Notes under the pieces: generated by a model
Database searches by the model: none
Told to the model about the DNA's origin: nothing
What the model saw: only the letters and a program-made list of their open reading frames with translations
Translations under genes and position numbers: made by a program
Assembly: GCA_023133395.1 (NCBI GenBank)
Contig: JAGLWO010000600.1
Span: forward strand, 1-16,951
Direction of reading: 5' to 3'
DNA length: 16,951 nt
Origin: Candidatus Cloacimonadota bacterium
GTDB lineage: Bacteria; Cloacimonadota; Cloacimonadia; Cloacimonadales; TCS61
Shown: positions 1-6,691 of the stretch, one piece after another
How the letters are laid out: the number at the start of each line of letters is the position of its first letter
Position numbering within the stretch: position 1 is the first letter of the stretch

Positions 1-614
1 TTATTGCACCAAAATATTCTGATGAAGCGCTGGTATATCTGAAGTTTCATAAAAATTTGAGAGTTATTGAATTTGATCCTCAAAATTCCAAACAAAAATT
101 TGAAGTAAAATACCTTTCAGGTTCTTTGCTGTTGCAGGATTGTGATAATAAACTTTATGATAAATTGGAAAATGTAACAGAAAAGCAAATTGATATTGAT
201 TTAAAAAAGGGTTTGATAGAATTTGGAATAAAAGCAATGAGACAGGTGAAATCGAATTCGATCATTATTGTTAGAGAATTAAGTGATAAAACATATCAAC
301 TGCTGGGAATGGGAGCAGGTCAACCGAATAGATTGGTTTCTACGAGACTTGCTATTGATAAAGCTAAAGAAAATTTAGCTAATGAGTTTACTGGAAAGGA
401 TTTTCAGGATTATTACAAAACAGAATTAGGAAAAGTCATTCTGGTGTCGGATGCGTTCTTCCCATTTCCAGATAATGTGGAACTCGCAGCAGAAGCAGGA
501 ATAAAGTCTATTATACAACCTGGTGGTTCGATTAGGGATAAGAAAGTTATAAAAAAATGTAATGAACTCGGTTTGGCAATGATCTTTACAGGAATAAGGC
601 ATTTTAAGCATTAA
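1..614 (+). CDS. purH: PurH, bifunctional AICAR transformylase/IMP cyclohydrolase, C-terminal fragment
   Basis: This is the 3' end of the gene for the last two steps of IMP synthesis (AICAR to FAICAR to IMP). The reading frame is open from base 3 with no start in the window, so the gene begins upstream. The TTG at 57 is an internal leucine codon, since the upstream residues (IAPKYSDEAL) already fit the family. What remains is the end of the formyltransferase domain: a GAGQPNR substrate-loop motif, DAFFPFPDNVE, IQPGGSIRD and the family-typical ending FTGIRHFKH. The N-terminal cyclohydrolase domain and the catalytic Lys-His motif lie outside the window. It is the first visible gene of a purine cluster and is followed by a gene-free inverted repeat. 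The identification is firm. Confidence 0.96.
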   Translation, partial: IAPKYSDEALVYLKFHKNLRVIEFDPQNSKQKFEVKYLSGSLLLQDCDNKLYDKLENVTEKQIDIDLKKGLIEFGIKAMRQVKSNSIIIVRELSDKTYQLLGMGAGQPNRLVSTRLAIDKAKENLANEFTGKDFQDYYKTELGKVILVSDAFFPFPDNVELAAEAGIKSIIQPGGSIRDKKVIKKCNELGLAMIFTGIRHFKH

Positions 615-618
615 TATT

Positions 619-689
619 CGCCACGAAGACTCAAAGGCACAAAGAAAAAATCTAGATGAAAAAACTTTGAGTCTTAGTATCTTGGTGGC
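619..689. repeat. Gene-free imperfect inverted repeat between purH and purCE
   Basis: The left arm begins GCCACGAAGACTCAAAGG near 619. The right arm, read on the other strand, begins GCCACCAAGATACTAAGA and ends at 689. Over 25 aligned positions 19 match by hand, and about 20 bases separate the arms. The layout matches the arms that flank the two GxxExxY genes downstream, but no gene sits between them. It could form a hairpin in the pur transcript and may be an empty or deleted form of the same element. Confidence 0.7.
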
Positions 690-707
690 AAATAAAAAGG
701 AGAATAT

Positions 708-2090
708 ATGAATTGTTTAGACAAAATTTATACACCCCAACTTAAGAAAATCCATACTGGAAAAGTCCGGGATAGCTACCAGATTAATGAGAAAAAAAGG
801 ATGATCGTTGTTACCGATCGAATATCATGTTTTGACAAAGTTCTTAAATCCACAATTCCAAATAAAGGGGCTGTGTTGAATGGAATCTCCAATTTCTGGT
901 TTGAGAAAACAAAAAATATAGTCGATAACCATTCCATTGAAGTAATCGACCCGAATATCAATCTGGTTAAAGAAGCTGTTCCAATCAGGGTTGAGATGGT
1001 CGTTCGGGGATATTTAACTGGCTCGATGTGGCGTGGTTACCAGAAAGGAAAGCGTGAATTTTCCGGGATTGAAGTTCCAGATGGACTTTCCAGAAACCAG
1101 AAATTTAATAAACCTATCATTACTCCCACAACAAAAGAGAAATCAGATAGGGAAATTACTCCAGAAGAGATTGTAAAAGAAGGTTGGGCAGAAAAAAGAA
1201 TTTATGATGAAATGACCAAAATTTCTTTGAAATTATTTGAGCTTGGAACAGAAATCTTAGCAGAAAAAGGGATAATTCTTGTAGATACAAAATATGAGTT
1301 TGGATTACTCGGTGATAAGGTCATTCTGATAGATGAAATTCACACACCTGATTCTTCCCGATTTTGGAGCAAGGAAGCTTATAAAAAGGATTCGCAGAAT
1401 GTCGAACAGATCGATAAAGAATTCGTTCGTCAGTGGCTTATAAAAAATAAAAAAGATGGAGATTATCCTGATATTCTTCCTCTTGAAATCATTGAAGAAA
1501 CTTCCAAAAGATATTTGGAGATTTTTAAAATCGTTACTGGAAAAAAGTTGGATAGTGAAATTGATATTAGACACAGAATTCATAAAAATCTTGTTCAGAA
1601 TGGGATTATAAAGGATGGCTATGTTATTATTATTATGGGTTCTCCCGTAGATTTAGAGCATTGTAAAAAGATAAAATCTCATCTTGATAAATATGATATT
1701 TTTGTTGATATGAGGGTGATTTCAGCACATAAAAATGGAGAGCGAATTCCTAAGTTAGCTGAAACTTACAATAATTCTATCGAACCAGGGTCAGTTATTG
1801 CAGTTGCTGGAAGATCGAATGGACTCGGCGGAGCTTTGGCAGCAAATCTGGCTATTCCGGTAATTAATTGCCCTCCTTTCAAAGATAAAATTGATATGAT
1901 GGTCAACATTAACTCGTCTTTGATGATGCCGTCTAAAACTCCAGCTATGACTGTAATTGATGTCAGTTCTGCTGCGCTTGCAGCACTAAGGAGTTTGAAC
2001 CTTAAACGTTTGAAGGATATATTTACAAAGGAGATTTATGAGATTAAAAAATCGCTTTTAAAAGCAGACAAAGACATTAAGAATAATTAG
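708..2090 (+). CDS. Fused SAICAR synthetase - AIR carboxylase (PAICS-like PurC-PurE)
   Basis: Residues 1 to about 295 are a SAICAR synthetase (PurC): GKVRDSY at 18-24, VVTDRISCFD, IPIRVEMVVRGYLTGS around 92-106, TPTTKEKSD and LIDEIHTPDSSRFW near 207-220. Residues from about 303 are an AIR carboxylase (PurE): MGSPVDLEHC at 310-319, SAHK at 339-342, AGRSNGLGG at 367-375 and NCPP at 387-390. The domain order is that of animal PAICS. The AGRSNGLG and CPP motifs resemble the class II carboxylase of animals and some bacteria, which uses CO2 directly, and no purK is seen here. Standard bacterial PurC and PurE are separate proteins. A good Shine-Dalgarno (AAAAGGAGA) precedes the ATG. The fusion is plain from the sequence; the class II assignment is inferred from motifs. 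Confidence 0.93.
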   Translation: MNCLDKIYTPQLKKIHTGKVRDSYQINEKKRMIVVTDRISCFDKVLKSTIPNKGAVLNGISNFWFEKTKNIVDNHSIEVIDPNINLVKEAVPIRVEMVVRGYLTGSMWRGYQKGKREFSGIEVPDGLSRNQKFNKPIITPTTKEKSDREITPEEIVKEGWAEKRIYDEMTKISLKLFELGTEILAEKGIILVDTKYEFGLLGDKVILIDEIHTPDSSRFWSKEAYKKDSQNVEQIDKEFVRQWLIKNKKDGDYPDILPLEIIEETSKRYLEIFKIVTGKKLDSEIDIRHRIHKNLVQNGIIKDGYVIIIMGSPVDLEHCKKIKSHLDKYDIFVDMRVISAHKNGERIPKLAETYNNSIEPGSVIAVAGRSNGLGGALAANLAIPVINCPPFKDKIDMMVNINSSLMMPSKTPAMTVIDVSSAALAALRSLNLKRLKDIFTKEIYEIKKSLLKADKDIKNN

Positions 2091-2095
2091 AGTTT

Positions 2096-2112
2096 TTCGT
2101 GTTAATTCGTGG
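2096..2112 (-). repeat. Single repeat arm, CCACGAATTAACACGAA type
   Basis: Read on the minus strand, these 17 bases are CCACGAATTAACACGAA, 16/17 identical to a plus-strand copy at 14531-14547 in the livM/livG gap. It occupies most of the 37-bp gap between purCE and purD and has no obvious partner arm here. Confidence 0.65.
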
Positions 2113-2127
2113 TAAAAAAGGAGTATA

Positions 2128-3366
2128 ATGAAAATTGCAGTTATCGGTTCAGGTGGCAGGGAACACGCCATTGCCTGGAAACTGAATCAAAGTAACTTAG
2201 CAGAAAAAGTATTTGTAATTCCCGGAAATGGTGGAACTGAAAAGAATATTTCGATCGATGTTAATGATTTTACTGAAATTAAGAAATTCTGCGAATCAAA
2301 TGATATAGAGCTTATTGTTGTTGGACCCGAAGTTCCTTTAGTAGATGGCATTGTTGATTTCTTCAAGGATTCCAGTATAATAGTTTTCGGTCCGGATAAA
2401 GTTGCAGCACAACTGGAAGGTTCTAAAATCTTCGCAAAAAGATTTATGAAGAAATACAGGGTCGCAACCGGGAATTTTGAAGAATTCACAGAAATTAATT
2501 CAGCAAGTAAGTTTATTGTAGAAAAGGGTGGAAATTGTGTAATTAAATACGACGGGCTTGCAGCAGGAAAAGGTGTATATGTATGTTCTTCTATTGATGA
2601 AGCAAAAAAAGCTCTTTCTGATTTGAAACAAAAATATGGTGAAGAGTTTAACTTTCTAATAGAGGAAAAGTTAGTTGGAAGTGAACTTTCAATTCTTGGC
2701 TTTACTGACGGGAAAAATATAAAACTACTCCAGCCTTCGCAGGATCATAAACAGCTTCTTGATGGAGATAAAGGTCCTAATACTGGTGGTATGGGAGCGT
2801 TCTGTCCTGTTCCATTCTGCGATTCACAAATGCTGAATAAGATTCAAAAAAAGATAGTCGAACCCACAATGAAAGGTATAAAAGCTGAGGGATTCAATTT
2901 CAAGGGAGTTGTCTATTTCGGTTTGATGATGACAAAGGATGGTCCAAAAGTTCTGGAATACAATGTACGTCTTGGTGACCCTGAATCAGAAGTTGTGTTA
3001 CCTGCATTTAAAGGAGATTTTCTCAAACTTATCCTTTCCTGTTTTGATGGAACTCTAAAAGATTTCCAGATGGAATTCAATAACGGATATTTTGTAGATG
3101 TTGTTTTAACTTCCGGTGGTTATCCGAAAGCATATAAAAAGGATATTCCTATTTGTGGATTGGATGAAGCGAAAGAACTTGTTTTCCACGCAGGAACAAA
3201 AAAAGAAGCTGATAAATTCCTGACGAATGGCGGCAGAGTTCTGAATATTGTTGCTCATGGTGAGACTTTAGATAATGCCATCGAAAATGCTTATGAGAAA
3301 GTTAATGGTTTTTACTTCGATGATATGTTCTTCAGGAAAGATATTGGCAGAAGGGAAAACTATTAA
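2128..3366 (+). CDS. purD: PurD, phosphoribosylamine-glycine ligase (GAR synthetase)
   Basis: An ATP-grasp enzyme that joins glycine to phosphoribosylamine, the second step of purine synthesis. The N-terminus is the family hallmark (MKIAVIGSGGREHAIAWKL). VVGPEVPLVDG lies at 64-74, the ATP-grasp segment KYDGLAAGKG at 140-149, GPNTGGMGAF at 216-225, and EYNVRLGDPESE at 277-288, where most relatives have F instead of L in the last motif. At 412 residues it is of ordinary length. An AAAAAAGGAG ribosome-binding site stands 7 bases before the ATG. Its stop codon TAA coincides with the TTAA end of the repeat that opens the first GxxExxY cassette, so the cassette begins at the very end of this gene. 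Confidence 0.96.
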   Translation: MKIAVIGSGGREHAIAWKLNQSNLAEKVFVIPGNGGTEKNISIDVNDFTEIKKFCESNDIELIVVGPEVPLVDGIVDFFKDSSIIVFGPDKVAAQLEGSKIFAKRFMKKYRVATGNFEEFTEINSASKFIVEKGGNCVIKYDGLAAGKGVYVCSSIDEAKKALSDLKQKYGEEFNFLIEEKLVGSELSILGFTDGKNIKLLQPSQDHKQLLDGDKGPNTGGMGAFCPVPFCDSQMLNKIQKKIVEPTMKGIKAEGFNFKGVVYFGLMMTKDGPKVLEYNVRLGDPESEVVLPAFKGDFLKLILSCFDGTLKDFQMEFNNGYFVDVVLTSGGYPKAYKKDIPICGLDEAKELVFHAGTKKEADKFLTNGGRVLNIVAHGETLDNAIENAYEKVNGFYFDDMFFRKDIGRRENY

Positions 3367-3393
3367 CCACAGAGCACACGGAGAACACGGAGA
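3363..3393 (+). repeat. Left inverted-repeat arm of GxxExxY cassette 1
   Basis: It begins TTAACCACAGAGCACACGG and has a loose 9-base internal period (CACAGAGCA, CACGGAGAA, CACGGAGA). Its first bases form the purD stop codon and its last base abuts the GxxExxY ATG. The GGAGA at 3380-3384 is the natural Shine-Dalgarno for that gene, so the repeat also serves as its ribosome-binding site. Confidence 0.8.
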
Positions 3394-3774
3394 ATGGGTA
3401 AATTATTATTTGAAGAATTAACAGATAATATAATTAAAGCTGCAATCGAAGTTCATAAGATTCTTGGTCCGGGTTTGCTTGAATCTGCTTATGAAGAGTG
3501 CTTTGTATATGAACTAATTAAAATGGGATTAAATATTAAAAAACAGCTTTTGGTACCAATCAAATATAAAGATATAAAACTCAAAACCAATTATAGATTA
3601 GATTTATTAGTAGAAAATAAGGTTATTGTTGAACTGAAAACTGTTGAAAAATTAATGCCTGTTCATGAAGCACAATTAATTACATATTTAAAATTATCAG
3701 GATACAGAGTCGGATTATTAATAAATTTCAATGAGAAATTATTAAAGAATGGAATTATAAGAAGAATTGTATAA
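3394..3774 (+). CDS. GxxExxY family protein, copy 1 (PD-(D/E)xK-like)
   Basis: A 126-residue protein of the GxxExxY family. The name motif is GLLESAY at 27-33, preceded by VHKILGP. A nuclease-like core follows: D70 in YRLDLLV, E80-L-K82 in VIVELK, then H91, Q94 and Y98 in HEAQLITYLK. The D...ExK...QxxxY order is that of PD-(D/E)xK nucleases; activity is not established here. By hand count it is about 55% identical to copy 2 at 4418-4804, with all of these residues conserved at the same positions. The gene lies between two arms of an inverted repeat within the purine cluster and has no evident link to purine metabolism. Function is unknown; action on its own flanking repeats is a possibility only. 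Confidence 0.9.
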   Translation: MGKLLFEELTDNIIKAAIEVHKILGPGLLESAYEECFVYELIKMGLNIKKQLLVPIKYKDIKLKTNYRLDLLVENKVIVELKTVEKLMPVHEAQLITYLKLSGYRVGLLINFNEKLLKNGIIRRIV

Positions 3775-3777
3775 TTA

Positions 3778-3807
3778 CCTCTGTGCTCTCTGTGAGCTCC
3801 GTGGTAA
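3778..3807 (-). repeat. Right inverted-repeat arm of GxxExxY cassette 1
   Basis: Read on the minus strand from the outer end, it begins TTACCACGGAGCTCACAGAG, the partner of the left arm at 3363-3393. It begins four bases after the GxxExxY stop codon and ends just before the AAAGGA ribosome-binding site of purN. Confidence 0.8.
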
Positions 3808-3816
3808 AGGAAAAAT

Positions 3817-4425
3817 ATGAAAAATAAAATAGCAATACTTATTTCCGGTCGTGGCAGTAATATGAAAGCGATCGTGGAAAATGTGCAAAACGGAATACTG
3901 AAAGGACTTTGCGAAGTTATTGTAGTTTTTTCCAATAAGATTAATGCTCCCGGATTGGAAATCTCAGAAAGTTTTGGGCTCGATACAAAAGTAATAGAAT
4001 CCAAAGGGAAGAAACGTTCAACTTATGATGCGCTTCTGTACGAGTATCTAGACTCCTTAGATCCGGATTACATCATACTTGCTGGTTATATGAAGATAAT
4101 TAGTTCCAATGTTGTTCAGAGGTTTAGAAACAGAATCATTAATATCCATCCTGCAGATACTGCTCTGCATCAAGGCTTACACGGTTATGAATGGGCTTTT
4201 GAGAATAAGATGGAATCTACCAAAATAACAGTTCATTTTATAGATGAAGGTCTTGATACAGGCCAGGTAATTGCTAAACGAGAAGTAGATTTAAAAGGTG
4301 CAACAACTCTGGAAGAAGTGGAAAAAAGAGGGCTGGCAGTAGAGCATGTTTTTTATAGTGAATGTCTAAAGAAAATATTAACCGCAAAGAGCGGAAAGGC
4401 GCAAAGGAAAGGATATAATGAATAG
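3817..4425 (+). CDS. purN: PurN, GAR formyltransferase, with a repeat-derived C-terminus
   Basis: This enzyme transfers a formyl group from 10-formyl-THF to GAR. The N-terminus has ILISGRGSNMKAIVE, and the expected catalytic residues are present: N109 and H111 in INIHPAD, and D147 in GLDTGQVI. After HP it reads ADTALHQGLHGYEWA instead of the common SLLP loop, so it is a divergent subtype. The ribosome-binding site AAAGGA is 5 bases upstream of ATG. Codons 188-202 (LTAKSGKAQRKGYNE) are translated from the left repeat arm of GxxExxY cassette 2 and the few bases after it. The native C-terminus therefore appears to have been replaced or extended by the element. The stop codon lies inside the first codons of the GxxExxY gene (8-base overlap). 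The identification is firm; the tail's effect is unknown. Confidence 0.93.
   Translation: MKNKIAILISGRGSNMKAIVENVQNGILKGLCEVIVVFSNKINAPGLEISESFGLDTKVIESKGKKRSTYDALLYEYLDSLDPDYIILAGYMKIISSNVVQRFRNRIINIHPADTALHQGLHGYEWAFENKMESTKITVHFIDEGLDTGQVIAKREVDLKGATTLEEVEKRGLAVEHVFYSECLKKILTAKSGKAQRKGYNE
4378..4408 (+). repeat. Left inverted-repeat arm of GxxExxY cassette 2
   Basis: It begins TTAACCGCAAAGAGCGGAAA. It is in frame with purN and encodes the last residues of that protein. The AGGAAAGGA just downstream is the ribosome-binding site of GxxExxY copy 2. Compared with the reverse complement of 4807-4835 it shares TTAACCGC-AAG, AAAGG and CGCAAA blocks, with one gap. Confidence 0.8.
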
Positions 4426-4804
4426 GGAGCAACTTGAAGCGATTGGAAAACAAATAGTTGACGCTGCCTTTCAAGTGCATAAGGAACTTGGTCCTGGTTT
4501 ACTTGAATCTGCTTATGAAGCTTGTCTTGTTTCTGAACTTATTGAACGAGGATTGAGAGTTGAAAGACAGAAAACTCTGCCAATTTTCTACAATGGTAAA
4601 AAGCTGGATGCAGGTTACAGATTAGATTTGCTTGTTAAAAATGAAATAATAATTGAATTGAAAGCAATAGAAAAATTTCTACCAATACATGATGCACAAC
4701 TAATTTCATATCTTAAACTTTCAAAGAAAAAACTAGGTTTCTTAATTAATTTCAATGTAACTTTAATCAAAAATGGTATAAAAAGAAAAGTAAACAAAAT
4801 TTAA
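4418..4804 (+). CDS. GxxExxY family protein, copy 2 (PD-(D/E)xK-like)
   Basis: A 128-residue homologue of the protein at 3394-3774, with the same landmarks at identical positions: GLLESAY at 27-33, D70 in YRLDLLV, E80-L-K82 in IIIELK, H91, Q94 and Y98 in HDAQLISYLK. About 69 of 126 aligned residues match by hand count, without gaps, so the two are not a recent duplication. The ATG overlaps the end of purN (stop TAG inside codons 2-3) and is preceded by AGGAAAGGA, so its translation may be coupled to purN. It is enclosed by its own inverted-repeat pair. The intact motifs in both copies suggest selection on the protein. Function is unknown. Confidence 0.9.
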   Translation: MNREQLEAIGKQIVDAAFQVHKELGPGLLESAYEACLVSELIERGLRVERQKTLPIFYNGKKLDAGYRLDLLVKNEIIIELKAIEKFLPIHDAQLISYLKLSKKKLGFLINFNVTLIKNGIKRKVNKI

Positions 4805-4806
4805 AA

Positions 4807-4835
4807 TTTGCGTCCTTTGCGGACTTAGCGGTTAA
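4807..4835 (-). repeat. Right inverted-repeat arm of GxxExxY cassette 2
   Basis: Read on the minus strand from the outer end, it begins TTAACCGCTAAGTCCGCAAA and pairs with the arm at 4378-4408. It lies directly between the GxxExxY stop and guaA. guaA has only a weak AAAGAAAA sequence as a possible ribosome-binding site. Confidence 0.8.
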
Positions 4836-4844
4836 AAAGAAAAT

Positions 4845-6626
4845 ATGAAAAAAATAGCAATTATTGATTTTGGCGGACAATACACTCATCTCATCGCGCG
4901 TAGAATCCGTGATCTGGGAGTTTTCAGCGAGATCGTACACCCCGAAAGTTTTAAAACAAATGAAGAGATTGTCGGAATAATATTCTCGGGTGGACCGCAA
5001 TCCGTAAATGCGGAAGATGCGTTCAGAATTAATCTCGAGATTAATAAAAATGAGACCCCGATTTTAGGAATTTGTTACGGACATCAACTTCTGGCAAAGA
5101 TGATCGGTGGAGAGATCGAAAACGGAGAAAATAAAGAATACGGTTTCACTAACATAATCTGCCAAACTGATGCTGTTCTTTTTGATGGATTAGAAAAAGA
5201 ACAAAAAGTATGGATGAGCCACGGAGATCACGTTTGTAAATTACCAAAAGGTTTCAAGATTACCGCTTCCAGTAATTCCATAAAAATTGCAGCTTATGAA
5301 TCCGAAAAGTATCTTGGCTTTCAGTTCCATCCAGAAGTTACACATACAACAAACGGGATGAAGATGCTGGAAAATTTCATCGATATTTGTACTAAAGAAA
5401 GAAACTGGAATGTAAAGAGTTTCAAACACCAATTGATAAATGAAATCCGAGAAAAAGTAGGAAACAGGAAATTAGTTTTACTTCTTTCGGGCGGTGTGGA
5501 TTCTCTGGTTGCTTTGGAGCTCTGCATCCAGGCAGTTGGTAACGAGAATGTTTATTCCATTCACATCAATACGGGTTTTATGCGTTTGAACGAATCGAAA
5601 GAGATCATGGAGCACTTTGCAAAACTCGGTTTCAAAAATATCAAGATAATTAATGCTGAAGGACAATATTTAAAGGAACTAGAAGGAATTGTCGATCCTG
5701 AACAAAAGCGAATGATAATTGGCAAATTATTCGTTGACATTGCCAATGACGAGCTTTCCAAACTTGATCGAAATACCGACTGGATGTTAGTACAGGGTAC
5801 TATCTATCCTGATACTATCGAAAGTGGTTCCACAGATAAATCTGCCAAGATAAAAACGCATCACAATCGGGTTGATGAGATAGAAAAACTGATTGCCGAA
5901 GGAAAGATCATCGAACCCATAAAAGAGCTTTATAAAGATGAAGTTCGAAAGTTAGGAAAAGAACTCGGACTTCCGTACAAACTTGTACATCGTCACCCAT
6001 TCCCGGGTCCGGGATTAGCTATTCGTGTAATTTGTTCAGATAAAACAGAACCGCAAATTGATTACACAAAAGAAGAAAATTTTATGAACGAGATTCTCTC
6101 GGAATTCGATATGCAGGGTAAAACTCTTCCTATTAAAAGCGTGGGAGTTCAGGGAGATTTCCGAACTTATCATCATCCTGCTGTGGTTTGGTTTAAAGAA
6201 GATACACACAAATCCTGGGAAATGATTAATGATTGTTCTTCTAAAGTAATAAATAAATTAAAAACGGTAAATAGGCTTGTTTTTTCTATGAAACCTGCCG
6301 GGAATTTGCAGCTTGAAAAGTTGTTTCTGGAAAAACAAAACCTGGATGAACTGAGGAAAGTGGATGCAATTTTACGAAAAAAAACAGATGATATAAAAGA
6401 GATCTGGCAAATGCCGGTGGTTCAATTACCATTAAGAAACGCTGATAACAGGTTATGTTATGTTATGCGACCTGTCTGCTCTATGGATGCAATGTCTGCC
6501 AGCGTGTATGAAATGAATTTCAGCTATTTGAAAGATATTATTTCAGAAGTTCAAAATAAAGAAAATATCGGTTATATTTTCTATGATATTACCACCAAAC
6601 CACCGGGAACTATTGAGTGGGAATAA
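4845..6626 (+). CDS. guaA: GuaA, GMP synthase (glutamine-hydrolysing), long form
   Basis: It converts XMP to GMP using glutamine and ATP. The N-terminal amidotransferase has the triad C77 (GICYGHQL), H162 and E164 (FQFHPEV). The ATP-pyrophosphatase domain has the PP-loop SGGVDS at 215-220, then VQGTIYPDTIES and RHPFPGPGL at 383-391. The C-terminus ends TKPPGTIEWE, the family's signature ending. At 593 residues it exceeds the usual bacterial 510-525. The extra length lies in the dimerisation region after about 395, with LPIKSVGVQGDFRTY at 428-442 and IWQMPVVQLPL at 520-530. These segments recall the long GMP synthases of animals more than the E. coli type. It is the last gene of the purine cluster, and the next gene begins 65 bases later with its own ribosome-binding site. 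Confidence 0.96.
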   Translation: MKKIAIIDFGGQYTHLIARRIRDLGVFSEIVHPESFKTNEEIVGIIFSGGPQSVNAEDAFRINLEINKNETPILGICYGHQLLAKMIGGEIENGENKEYGFTNIICQTDAVLFDGLEKEQKVWMSHGDHVCKLPKGFKITASSNSIKIAAYESEKYLGFQFHPEVTHTTNGMKMLENFIDICTKERNWNVKSFKHQLINEIREKVGNRKLVLLLSGGVDSLVALELCIQAVGNENVYSIHINTGFMRLNESKEIMEHFAKLGFKNIKIINAEGQYLKELEGIVDPEQKRMIIGKLFVDIANDELSKLDRNTDWMLVQGTIYPDTIESGSTDKSAKIKTHHNRVDEIEKLIAEGKIIEPIKELYKDEVRKLGKELGLPYKLVHRHPFPGPGLAIRVICSDKTEPQIDYTKEENFMNEILSEFDMQGKTLPIKSVGVQGDFRTYHHPAVVWFKEDTHKSWEMINDCSSKVINKLKTVNRLVFSMKPAGNLQLEKLFLEKQNLDELRKVDAILRKKTDDIKEIWQMPVVQLPLRNADNRLCYVMRPVCSMDAMSASVYEMNFSYLKDIISEVQNKENIGYIFYDITTKPPGTIEWE

Positions 6627-6632
6627 AAATAT

Positions 6633-6659
6633 TTGACTCTTTTTTAAAGTTACTAAAAT
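6633..6659 (+). promoter_or_regulatory. Possible promoter for the liv operon
   Basis: A TTGACT at 6633-6638 and a TAAAAT at 6654-6659 are 15 bases apart, shorter than the ideal 17. They lie in the 65-bp gap between guaA and the lipoprotein gene, where function changes from purine synthesis to transport. The AT-rich background makes chance matches likely. Confidence 0.3.
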
Positions 6660-6691
6660 CGTCTTAAATATAAAATTATCTGGAGGATATA

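Larger units (their letters stand above)
3363..3807 (+). mobile_element. GxxExxY cassette 1: gene bounded by imperfect inverted repeats
   Basis: The unit consists of a left arm (3363-3393), a GxxExxY gene (3394-3774) and a right arm (3778-3807). Left arm and reverse complement of the right arm match at 21 of 27 positions without gaps, and both outer ends read TTAA or TAA. It fills the purD/purN gap almost exactly. Calling it mobile is inference: the precise framing and a second diverged unit nearby suggest insertion, but no target duplication was found. Confidence 0.5.
4378..4835 (+). mobile_element. GxxExxY cassette 2: gene bounded by imperfect inverted repeats
   Basis: The second unit has a left arm (4378-4408), a GxxExxY gene (4418-4804) and a right arm (4807-4835). 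Its arms are CCGCAAAG-type, unlike the CCACAGAG-type arms of cassette 1, so each gene has its own matched pair. It starts within purN coding sequence and ends 9 bases before the guaA ATG. Mobility is inferred from position and boundaries. Confidence 0.5.

Noticed and set aside
57..59. TTG as the start of a 185-residue protein
   Set aside because: The frame is open to the window edge and the residues before it already match PurH, so the gene starts upstream.
3663..4004. 113-codon minus-strand frame over the GxxExxY copy 1/purN junction
   Set aside because: It is antisense to two well-supported genes and includes translated repeat sequence (HGAHREHRGN).
615..4844. Repeats in the pur cluster as a CRISPR array
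   Set aside because: The units are imperfect inverted pairs at separate gene junctions, not regularly spaced direct repeats with unique spacers, and no cas genes are seen.
4845..6626. GuaA length as evidence of fusion to another enzyme
   Set aside because: The extra residues are inside the dimerisation region and the family ending is intact, fitting a known long form rather than a fusion.
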